Shown in pieces: positions 1-7,172 of a stretch of 22,680 nt of DNA. Under the pieces are notes generated by a model. The model saw only the letters and a program-made list of their open reading frames with translations, did not search any database and was not told where the DNA came from. The stretch lies in NCBI GenBank assembly GCA_007119395.1, contig SKPS01000164.1, forward strand, positions 1 to 22,680. The letters are read 5' to 3'. Both the position numbers and the translations under genes were made by a program. Source of the stretch: Lentimicrobiaceae bacterium (GTDB taxonomy: Bacteria > Bacteroidota > Bacteroidia > Bacteroidales > SKPS01). Within the stretch, counting starts at the first letter, position 1; each line of letters starts with the position of its first letter.

Positions 1-1
1 A

Positions 2-1087
2 GAGCCCGACAGCGGGTTTACCACCCAGGCCTATACTGTTTCTGAGAGCAGATTTGCAAGTTGGGATAGCACCACCTACTGGGGTGACACCACCTTTGTT
101 ACCATTGTAAAGTTCGATAAACACGGCAACATTGAACGGATGAACCGATTTTTTATCGGCACTGAAAAAGTCATGGTGATGTGCAGCGGGATTCTAAAAA
201 CCGATGATGGTGGGTATCTGCTGGCAGGGCATAACGAATTTAAGGACCACCCCACATACCACACCTTCTATAACCGCAAGTACTTTCTTATCAAAGTGGA
301 CAGTCTGTTTAACGAACAGTGGACCCATGTATTTGATCAGTCAACCAATTTCATTGTGAATAAACTATGCATTGCCAACAGTGCCACCGGAGGGTATTTG
401 TTTGCTACCACTGATGGGGACTATTCCTACCCTGTATTCAATGGCTACATTCATTATGGAAAGTTTGATAATGACGGGAACCTCTTGTGGGATCATTATC
501 ATGGAAAATTCTTGCATTCTAATGGTTTTTGGGCTGCCTCTGCAGCTCCAATGGGAATCACTGATGACACCTTGGGTAACATTGTGATAGCCTCACAGGT
601 CAATAGTTTTTCCGGCTCCTATCTTTTCTGCACCGACACTTTGGGCAACGAGAAATGGAGCAGGTGGCTGCCCTACTGGGGTGAAATTCTCTACAACATG
701 CGCAGCGGTGAGTCTGGAGGGTATTTACTGACAGGCATAGGTGCCGGAGCCTGGCTGGCCAAAACAGACAGCATAGGTTGTGTGATGCCGGGGTGCATGG
801 ATACCCTGATGTTCATAGGGATGGAGGAGATGCAAGAGCTCAAAAAGGAGGAGCTGATCGTGTACCCCAATCCTGCCACTTCAGAGATCTATTTCGCCAT
901 GAATTGCCAGACAGAATCGATCCGCTTGGTTGAGCTGTTTGACATGCAGGGAAGAAAGGTCGCAATGGTAGAGCCACAAACCACACTTGCCACGCTCCAT
1001 ATTTCCCATTTACCTACCGGGATATTTATTGCTCGGGTATCGCTACACAACAGAGTAATTACACAAAAAGTAGTAATAGGCAGGTAA
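2..1087 (+). CDS. Secreted beta-propeller-like protein with T9SS type A sorting domain (3' part)
   Basis: The frame is open from the window edge, so the true start and signal peptide lie upstream; 361 residues are visible. The body shows repeated blade-like motifs, each a glycine-rich 'GGYLL.G' strand followed by 'K.D..GN..W' (for example IVKFDKHGNI, LIKVDSLFNEQW, YGKFDNDGNLLW). This is typical of beta-propeller-like exported proteins of Bacteroidota. The last ~77 residues begin LIVYPNPATSE and end TQKVVIGR. This is a type A C-terminal sorting domain, which sends proteins through the outer membrane by the type IX secretion system, after which the tail is removed. No catalytic residue is recognisable, so a structural, adhesive or binding role is inferred. 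It heads a same-strand run of exported proteins. No terminator was seen after its stop. Confidence 0.85.
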   Translation, partial: EPDSGFTTQAYTVSESRFASWDSTTYWGDTTFVTIVKFDKHGNIERMNRFFIGTEKVMVMCSGILKTDDGGYLLAGHNEFKDHPTYHTFYNRKYFLIKVDSLFNEQWTHVFDQSTNFIVNKLCIANSATGGYLFATTDGDYSYPVFNGYIHYGKFDNDGNLLWDHYHGKFLHSNGFWAASAAPMGITDDTLGNIVIASQVNSFSGSYLFCTDTLGNEKWSRWLPYWGEILYNMRSGESGGYLLTGIGAGAWLAKTDSIGCVMPGCMDTLMFIGMEEMQELKKEELIVYPNPATSEIYFAMNCQTESIRLVELFDMQGRKVAMVEPQTTLATLHISHLPTGIFIARVSLHNRVITQKVVIGR

Positions 1088-1181
1088 ATAGGTGTGGATG
1101 CTGGATTTGCGAATGATCTTTATGGTGATACGAAAAGCAATGTAAAGGCATCCATTGCCAAGTTGAACAGAGAACGGAATT

Positions 1182-1209
1182 GTTGGCTATTGGCTTTTGG
1201 CCGTTGGCT
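1182..1209 (+). repeat. Four-copy 7-bp tandem array (GTTGGCT-like)
   Basis: Four consecutive heptamers read gttggct, attggct, tttggcc and gttggct, followed by a T-rich run. The array lies in the 600-bp gene-free stretch after the first gene. It resembles the other short-unit arrays in the window in design but not in sequence. Confidence 0.6.
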
Positions 1210-1215
1210 TTTTTT

Positions 1216-1305
1216 GGTCCACCCGCAAACCATGCTATGTCCCGTAGGGACAAGATATTGGTAGAAACGGAGCCCACACATACAACCAATGTCCCGTAGG
1301 GACAT
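1216..1305 (+). repeat. REP-like dispersed palindromic repeat, two palindromes
   Basis: Two copies of the hairpin TGTCCC-GTA-GGGACA lie at 1238-1252 and 1290-1304, in the same orientation with ~37 bp between them. The second extends to a 7-bp stem (1289-1305). The first copy with its upstream flank (1216-1253) recurs at 8243-8280 with one mismatch in 38 bp. The paired-palindrome design resembles REP/BIME elements. From memory, similar CCCGTAGGG repeats are common between Bacteroidota genes. No transposase is present nearby. Confidence 0.75.
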
Positions 1306-1327
1306 GATATGGGATTTTGGCTTTTTC

Positions 1328-1414
1328 ACACAGAGCTTCTCAGAGGTAAAAAGGAGTTTCACGGAGAAAAAATCTCTGTGAATCTCTGTGATGAACTCTT
1401 GTTTCCCTCTGTGT
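1328..1414. repeat. Imperfect long inverted repeat with ACACAGAG/CTCTGTGT ends
   Basis: The 87-bp segment is bounded by ACACAGAG (1328-1335) and its exact complement CTCTGTGT (1407-1414). Inside, a GGAGTTTCACGGAGA block faces TCTCTGTGATGAACTCTT, which pairs with it except for small bulges, and CTCTGTGAAT is partly repeated in the middle. Transcribed, it would fold into one long interrupted hairpin. It contains no plausible ORF. The rest of 1088-1687 holds only the repeats listed here and a promoter-like box. Confidence 0.6.
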
Positions 1415-1641
1415 AAAGAAAATGGCATTTGCTATCCGATTTAGCAGTAATCCTGCCTTGTCCCCATCGTCCCCCGCGTCCCCAAAAAATTGTTCCAATG
1501 ACCGAAATACAGCATCCATCCAACGTCTTATGCAAATGCTGAGGCAGCTGAATCGAGGGCAAAGGGAGAGATAGACGTAAAAGAAATTAACAAATTTTTA
1601 CATTTTTTTAACATTTGCTAGGAATCGCATTCCATTTTGTT

Positions 1642-1649
1642 TATATTTG
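1642..1649 (+). promoter_or_regulatory. Bacteroidota -7 promoter box (TATATTTG)
   Basis: TATATTTG matches the TAnnTTTG -7 consensus and lies ~40 bp before the ATG at 1688. A TTTG occurs at 1614-1617, a few bases further upstream than the ideal -33 spacing. This supports transcription starting near 1655 and translation starting at 1688, upstream of the open frame of the beta-helix gene. Confidence 0.5.
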
Positions 1650-1736
1650 TCTCGACAAAAACCATTATCCACTTAAACCTAATCATTATGAAAAACGAAT
1701 CAAGAACACATGTAGCCCGCCTATATATATGGGGGG

Positions 1737-4700
1737 GTGGGGGTAGAAAATGGAACGAGTAAACCAGTCGTGACAAAGAAACGAAAGGTAGTGTCTCTGG
1801 TTCTCTTTCTAACGGCCTTTGTTTTTCTTTTGCCACATTCTGCAATCGGACAACAAGTTTCCTTCACATTATCAAAAGACACTATTCACTCGTTTGAGGA
1901 TTTGATTATCAACAATACCTCGGTCGACCTGCCTCCCGGAACAGGTTTCCGGTGGGAAGTGAGCGGTGCGAACTTCCTGAAAAAGGATAGCATGGCGTAT
2001 TATCAGGATAGCACGGGTTTGTTAATCACCTTTATTGAGAACGACACTCAATTCGTTGTCAAACCCGGTTTCCCTACGACCTTTCCATCGGACACACTTC
2101 GGTTCACCTTGGTTGCTATTGACTCAAACGGTGTACCATTGGCTATTCCAGACTTTGGAAATACGGTACTCCTGTTTTATGTCACTCCCATATACCAATG
2201 CGCCGATCAGGTCAATGACCCATGTATTAACCTCGTCTGTAATCCATCATTCGAAGAACTTCTTTCGTATCATCTCAATGCACAATCTCTATTTCTTGCA
2301 GAACCATGGCTTGGAGGTCATGCTGAGGTTTTTAGTTCTGCGGCTATTGGACCTAATGCAGCATTGTTTTCTGTACCAAATAATGTCTTCGGAACGCAGA
2401 ATGCGAAAACTGGCGGAGGTTATGCCGGATTTCACCCGAATTGGTCTTTTGGCACTAAAACCATTGAAATCATATCAAATCCACTTAAATACAATCTTAA
2501 CAACAATCAAACTTATCAGGTAACCTTTTGGGCTTCTCTGGCAAACCGCTCAAATGTTGCCACTGAACTTATTGCATATCTTGACCTGGAACCAGCGAAC
2601 CCAGCGCTCATAAGTGGCTTTAGTTTTCACACTGCACTTATTCCGGCAAATCCAGCAGGGGTAGTTCAAAATACGGTTGGACATATTACCGATATGACAA
2701 ATTGGACCGAAGTAACAGGAGTATTTACACCACAAACATCAGGTGCACACAGACTCTGGATAGGGTCACCAGATCCTTTTAATATAATCATACCCTCCAC
2801 AGTAGGAGATTACCCACAACCTCTTGCCTATTATTACATAGATGATGTCGAGGTGGTTCCTTTGCCCCCAAGTGTGACAATTGCTGGCTCTCCTATTTTT
2901 ATCAATGGGTGCATGCATTATATTATGACCACAAGTGATCCCCAGAACGTTGCCCGATATGAGTGGAGTATTAACGGTGTGATTCAACCTTGCAACCTTC
3001 CCAATTGTACCCTGCCCTCAAATGGGGTATCCATTGAATTAACCGTGTATAATTATCATGATTGCCCTGTAACCCATGTCTTCCCGGTAGAACCTCCTTG
3101 TATTCAGTCCAATACGGTGCAGGGGGATCCTGATATCATTTTATCGGATTTAACTGCTTCAGACTTAATAGCAAACTTTACCGGTGGGCTTAGTAACTGG
3201 AGTACAGGAAATGTGCCTATAAATATCCTTGGAACCCTAACGATTGATGTTGATTTCACCTTTAGTAATTGCCATTCGATTGCTATGGGACGCGATGCCA
3301 AAATTGTGGTAGAACAAAATGTGTCTTTTATGATCGAAAATTGCACAATCTATTCATGCAATTTCGAGTGTTTTATGTGGGATGGAATCTATGCCACCGA
3401 TCCCAGCTCTTTGGTTGTGATCAATGTAAGTTCTATATCTCATGCAAAAAATGCTGTGTACAGCAGGAATAATCCTGCACTGGAGATCGTAGGCAATTCT
3501 TTCACGAACAACATAAAAGGCATCCATCTTACAAATCACCAAAATAATTATGCACCCGTTCCAGTTGGCCAAACACCTCCAACACCGGTGCCGGCAAACG
3601 TGCTAATTGCCGAAAACCACTTCTCAGGTGATTTGTGGAATTATCAGGTATTCATCTCACAATATCTTTCCGGCTTTGACGGGATGGAGTGGGGAATCAT
3701 AATAGACACAGTAGATCTGCTGAACATAGGACCAGGTAATACATTTCGGCAGTTGTCATGTGGTATTCACATCAACACCGGTAATGTATTCATCGGTGTA
3801 AATTCCTTTGATTTTATCAGACACCACACAAACAACCCTCTAATTGACAAACCATACGGTCATATTTTTAATGACCTATTTAAAGAGGGCGCCATTGTCG
3901 TCAACAATAAACTTCCCTCAGGATCGGGTTTACCTCCGATTTATCTGCCGAGCTCAGGTGTTGCCGAAAAGCTAATAGTGGAGAACAATAACTTTGAAAA
4001 CTGCCGGTTAGGGGTGTATGCCTGGGATGTGCCGATAGAAATTATCGACAATACCTTTCATAATACCATGTACAATGCTCTGAGAGGTCAGAAACTGAGA
4101 TCAGCTGTTGTGGCAGACAACACACATTCGTATACTGTTGCTACCGTCGGACATTTCGACAATGTGTTCAACTACGAATACTATATTGCACAACCACTCA
4201 GAAGTTTGTTGGGGTATAACATTGATATCAGGAACAATGAAATCAACACCTTTAAAAGTGGCATCAACTTGACCCAAGCCACTTCCACAGGCGTGGCACA
4301 TATCAACCCTCCGCGTTTGGTACAGATCAGGGACAACACCATTTATCTTGACGATATTGGGCCTAATCCAAGGAAACAGGCGATCAGACTCAATACCTGT
4401 GACCGCGCCAGAGTCTTTAGAAACACCATTGCCAATATTGATGCCGTTCAGATCCCCTCGCCTAATAACCCTTTGGATGGGCTTCATGGAATTCACGTTA
4501 GTCAAACCCCGGATGCCATGGTGTTTGATAACTACACAATCAAAAGGTTCGGGAAAGGTATTTACAATATCGGCTCCAACCTGGGAACACAATACTGGTG
4601 TAACACTTTGGATGGAAATTACGATGGATTCTATGTTCCGGATCAGGGCGCAGGCAGTGCCCCACAAGTTTCAGCCCAACTTATATCAACCGAGGAAAAC

Positions 4701-5654
4701 CGCAATTCTTTTATTAACGTCATAGATCGCAGGGTGAATAACGAGAATGCATCTAACCCAATTACCTGGTATTACACCGGGCCTTTTAACGCGAACAACA
4801 GCCGCGCTCCGGTGAATAGTCATGGGGTACATCCATTAATTGGCCAATACGCTAACCTAGCTTGCGGGCCAATTCCCGACACCTGGATCACCCCCACCAC
4901 CCGGATGGAGTTGTTCGGTATCATTGTCAGTGAGGGTGACACCCTGTACGCTGCACTGCAGGATGAGTTTGAGTGGTATGCCGACGAATACCTCTACAGG
5001 GCGTTCAGTTGGGACAACGGGTGGATGTACCTGGGGGTTAGCGACGACAGTGTGTACCAGCACTACTTCAACTTTTTCGAAAATGAAGCCATCATGGCCT
5101 TTGCCGAAATTGAAGAGTTGATTGCGATGGGGGATTTGGAACAGGCACTATGGGAGAACGACCATGTTGTGGTTCAAACCCTGATCGAATTCAACCAGCA
5201 ACTGGTCAATGAGATCTATCTGGAGACCTGGGCGAAGGGTGTAGAGCCCGATGCTTACCAGACCACACTGCTGGAGGCTGTGGCGCTTCTCACCCCCTAC
5301 GTAGGCGGCAATGCGGTATATACCGCCCGTGTTATGCTGGATATTGACCCGTTCAACTATGGTTTGCCTTTCAGAATGGAACAGGACACCACTGATGCAC
5401 AAACACTCCACGTGGTGTTCTATCCCAACCCTGCCCGTAACACGCTGATGGTTGAATTTATCGAACCTGTGGAAGGAACGGGCACCTTTGAGATGTTTGA
5501 TGTACAAGGGCGCAAAGTGCTTACAAAGCATCTCTATGAGCTACAATCACACCTGTCGTTCGACACCTCTCAATTAAGTGACGGGTTGTATGTTGCTCGG
5601 CTCCTTTTGGGCAACGGACAGTGTGCCACACAAAAAATAGTTATCAAACACTAA
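1737..5654 (+). CDS. Large secreted parallel beta-helix protein, T9SS type A sorting domain
   Basis: About 1300 residues. A signal peptide starts at TKKRKVV, has a core around VLFLTAFVFLLP, and ends near AIGQQ. A beta-sandwich-like region and a 'NLVCNPSFEE' galactose-binding-like domain follow (~165-375). Next comes a PKD-like segment, then a long Asn-rich region (~480-960) with repeated 'I..N.F.N...GI' turns, typical of right-handed parallel beta-helices of the pectate-lyase-like/NosD class. The type A tail starts near VVFYPNPARNT and ends TQKIVIKH. The role is probably surface adhesion or polysaccharide binding; no active site was recognised. The start is uncertain. GTG 1737 and GTG 1770 are in frame, but the promoter-spaced ATG at 1688 is in another frame and is separated from this one by a G7-T-G5 tract (see findings). 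Base composition rises sharply after ~4850. Confidence 0.85.
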   Translation: MGVENGTSKPVVTKKRKVVSLVLFLTAFVFLLPHSAIGQQVSFTLSKDTIHSFEDLIINNTSVDLPPGTGFRWEVSGANFLKKDSMAYYQDSTGLLITFIENDTQFVVKPGFPTTFPSDTLRFTLVAIDSNGVPLAIPDFGNTVLLFYVTPIYQCADQVNDPCINLVCNPSFEELLSYHLNAQSLFLAEPWLGGHAEVFSSAAIGPNAALFSVPNNVFGTQNAKTGGGYAGFHPNWSFGTKTIEIISNPLKYNLNNNQTYQVTFWASLANRSNVATELIAYLDLEPANPALISGFSFHTALIPANPAGVVQNTVGHITDMTNWTEVTGVFTPQTSGAHRLWIGSPDPFNIIIPSTVGDYPQPLAYYYIDDVEVVPLPPSVTIAGSPIFINGCMHYIMTTSDPQNVARYEWSINGVIQPCNLPNCTLPSNGVSIELTVYNYHDCPVTHVFPVEPPCIQSNTVQGDPDIILSDLTASDLIANFTGGLSNWSTGNVPINILGTLTIDVDFTFSNCHSIAMGRDAKIVVEQNVSFMIENCTIYSCNFECFMWDGIYATDPSSLVVINVSSISHAKNAVYSRNNPALEIVGNSFTNNIKGIHLTNHQNNYAPVPVGQTPPTPVPANVLIAENHFSGDLWNYQVFISQYLSGFDGMEWGIIIDTVDLLNIGPGNTFRQLSCGIHINTGNVFIGVNSFDFIRHHTNNPLIDKPYGHIFNDLFKEGAIVVNNKLPSGSGLPPIYLPSSGVAEKLIVENNNFENCRLGVYAWDVPIEIIDNTFHNTMYNALRGQKLRSAVVADNTHSYTVATVGHFDNVFNYEYYIAQPLRSLLGYNIDIRNNEINTFKSGINLTQATSTGVAHINPPRLVQIRDNTIYLDDIGPNPRKQAIRLNTCDRARVFRNTIANIDAVQIPSPNNPLDGLHGIHVSQTPDAMVFDNYTIKRFGKGIYNIGSNLGTQYWCNTLDGNYDGFYVPDQGAGSAPQVSAQLISTEENRNSFINVIDRRVNNENASNPITWYYTGPFNANNSRAPVNSHGVHPLIGQYANLACGPIPDTWITPTTRMELFGIIVSEGDTLYAALQDEFEWYADEYLYRAFSWDNGWMYLGVSDDSVYQHYFNFFENEAIMAFAEIEELIAMGDLEQALWENDHVVVQTLIEFNQQLVNEIYLETWAKGVEPDAYQTTLLEAVALLTPYVGGNAVYTARVMLDIDPFNYGLPFRMEQDTTDAQTLHVVFYPNPARNTLMVEFIEPVEGTGTFEMFDVQGRKVLTKHLYELQSHLSFDTSQLSDGLYVARLLLGNGQCATQKIVIKH

Positions 5655-5662
5655 CACATAAA

Positions 5663-5708
5663 TGCCCCGGGGTTACCTTGTTTGAAGGTGCCCGGGGCAA
5701 AACTTTTT
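5663..5708 (+). terminator. Strong hairpin with delayed T run between two secreted-protein genes
   Basis: TGCCCCGGG (5663-5671) pairs with CCCGGGGCA (5691-5699), and an inner ACCTT/AAGGT stem stacks on it. TTTTT follows at 5704-5708 after AAAC. It sits 8 bp after the beta-helix stop and ends 4 bp before the next ATG. It could be an intrinsic terminator, though the T run is not adjacent to the stem, or an intercistronic stabilising or attenuating hairpin. Confidence 0.6.
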
Positions 5709-5712
5709 AATT

Positions 5713-7005
5713 ATGAACAGAAAAATCCTGCTGCCGGCACTGTTCTCCATCTTGCTCATCTGGTTTATACCAAATGGGTATTCCCAAAACCTGCTGAAAA
5801 ATGGAAGCTTTGAGTGGTGCAACCCACCGGCAACCCATGTGCCTATCTACAACAATTACCCGATTACCGGCAGCTATTATACAACAAGTGCACATTTGGT
5901 CTGGTTGCACGAATGGAAAACAGGGAATCCCTATCATGGCCTTGGATGGTCAGGAGGGGTTCCTTTTAATTATTTCGGATACCAGTATGCCCGGACCGGT
6001 AAAGCCTATACAGTAATTGGCGAATATGCATTTGCGCCTGTGTTCTGGTTGCAGCAGCCCATGGTGTCCGGGCGGTGTTACCGCATCAGGTACTTTGTGT
6101 CGCGCTGTGACTTTGAGAGCTGTGCCATTGATGCTCTTGACGGTTACTTTTCAAAAGACAGCATCCATGCTCAAATGATTGCGCCGGATACGATCGTGCC
6201 TCAATTCACCAACCCGCGCGGAGTTATCTATGACACCCTGGGTTGGACAGAGATCACCGGCGAGTACATCGCCAACGGAACCGAACGGTACTTTGCCGTG
6301 GGAAGTTTCTTCGGGGTTCTCAGAAGCAACCAACGCACCAAAGTGTGCACCGATTCCATCATCTATAATTTCAATGGAGCACATCAGTATTCCTTATCAC
6401 TTAATACAAACCGTTCTATAGCGTTGTACTACCTTGACGACGTAGCCATTTGGGAGTGTGGCTTGCCGGAGTATCCGGCAGATGCGGGACCCGACAAGAA
6501 GATCTGCGCCGGGGAGAAAGCAGAGTTGGGAAACAACATACCACGGGATCAATATATGTACTTCTGGTCGGACCGGAGCTGGCACGGGCCGCGCCACACC
6601 TGGGATACGCTGGCCAACACCCCGAAATTCACTGTGTCGCCAACCAAAACCACCACCTACTACCTCTGGAGCATCGATTTTAAGTTTGAACACACCTACG
6701 ACAGCGTTACGGTGTACGTAGAGCAATGCGACATTGACCTGGAGATCCCCAATGTGTTCACCCCCAACGGCGACGGCTTTAATGACCACTTTATGATACG
6801 CAACCCAAACCAGGTGAATTACCTCATCGATGTGTACAACCGCTGGGGCAACTTGGTCTTTCAGGGCAACCAGAACTACTTCTGGAACGGCACATTCAAC
6901 GGCGAACCCGCCCCCACAGGCACCTATTTCTACGTACTCAAAGCCACCACACAAGATGGAACCTACTCAAAAGACTTCCACGGCACCGTAACGATTTTGA
7001 GATAA
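5713..7005 (+). CDS. Secreted protein with gliding-motility-associated CHU_C domain (T9SS type B)
   Basis: 430 residues. The signal peptide is MNRKILLPALFSILLIWF.. with cleavage near GYSQ. The mature part opens with NLLKNGSFEWC, a galactose-binding-like segment common at the start of Bacteroidota surface proteins, running to about residue 250. An Ig/PKD-like segment starts at DAGPDKKICAGEKAELG. The C-terminal 86 residues (345-430) carry the CHU_C signature: IPNVFTPNGDGFND, then VYNRWGNLVF, then W(N)G and PTGTYFYVL, ending GTVTILR. Known role of the domain: type B T9SS sorting signal, usually on large adhesins or surface-attached proteins and not cleaved in the same way as type A. It lies 58 bp after the beta-helix gene with a hairpin between them, so separate transcription is possible. 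No enzyme motif was seen. Confidence 0.88.
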   Translation: MNRKILLPALFSILLIWFIPNGYSQNLLKNGSFEWCNPPATHVPIYNNYPITGSYYTTSAHLVWLHEWKTGNPYHGLGWSGGVPFNYFGYQYARTGKAYTVIGEYAFAPVFWLQQPMVSGRCYRIRYFVSRCDFESCAIDALDGYFSKDSIHAQMIAPDTIVPQFTNPRGVIYDTLGWTEITGEYIANGTERYFAVGSFFGVLRSNQRTKVCTDSIIYNFNGAHQYSLSLNTNRSIALYYLDDVAIWECGLPEYPADAGPDKKICAGEKAELGNNIPRDQYMYFWSDRSWHGPRHTWDTLANTPKFTVSPTKTTTYYLWSIDFKFEHTYDSVTVYVEQCDIDLEIPNVFTPNGDGFNDHFMIRNPNQVNYLIDVYNRWGNLVFQGNQNYFWNGTFNGEPAPTGTYFYVLKATTQDGTYSKDFHGTVTILR

Positions 7006-7006
7006 C

Positions 7007-7086
7007 GTGGGAATGTGGGGATGTGGGGATGTGGGGATGTGAGAATGTGAGGATGTGGGGATGTGAGAATGTGGGGATGTGGGAAC
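7007..7086 (+). repeat. Ten-copy 8-bp tandem array (GTGGGGAT)
   Basis: Ten exact-period octamers, consensus GTGGGGAT with GTGAGGAT, GTGAGAAT and GTGGGAAY variants, start one base after the TAA at 7003-7005. The same unit family recurs at 8193-8242 and, on the minus strand, at 19791-20023. Four G runs at 7009-7036 fit the G-quadruplex pattern on the sense strand. Confidence 0.9.
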
Positions 7087-7112
7087 AACATATAAACAAT
7101 TATACCATCTAA

Positions 7113-7160
7113 CAGTTAGACAATTAGACGGTTAGACAGTTAGACGATTAGACGGTTAGA
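7113..7160 (+). repeat. Six-copy 8-bp tandem array (CRRTTAGA)
   Basis: Six octamers read cagttaga, caattaga, cggttaga, cagttaga, cgattaga and cggttaga, followed by a run of A and the ATG at 7173. The unit is unrelated in sequence to the GTGGGGAT array 26 bp upstream but has the same period. Confidence 0.88.
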
Positions 7161-7172
7161 CAAAAAAAACAG

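Noticed and set aside
1088..1687. Small genes in the 600-bp gap after the first T9SS gene
   Set aside because: The open frames there are short, run through repeats and palindromes, and lack start context or recognisable protein features.
4101..4667. 188-residue minus-strand ORF inside the beta-helix gene
   Set aside because: No recognisable domain; it is the antisense shadow of Asn-rich helix repeats in a clearly coding plus frame.
6397..6954. 185-residue minus-strand ORF inside the CHU_C gene
   Set aside because: Antisense to a well-supported CHU_C domain; no family features.
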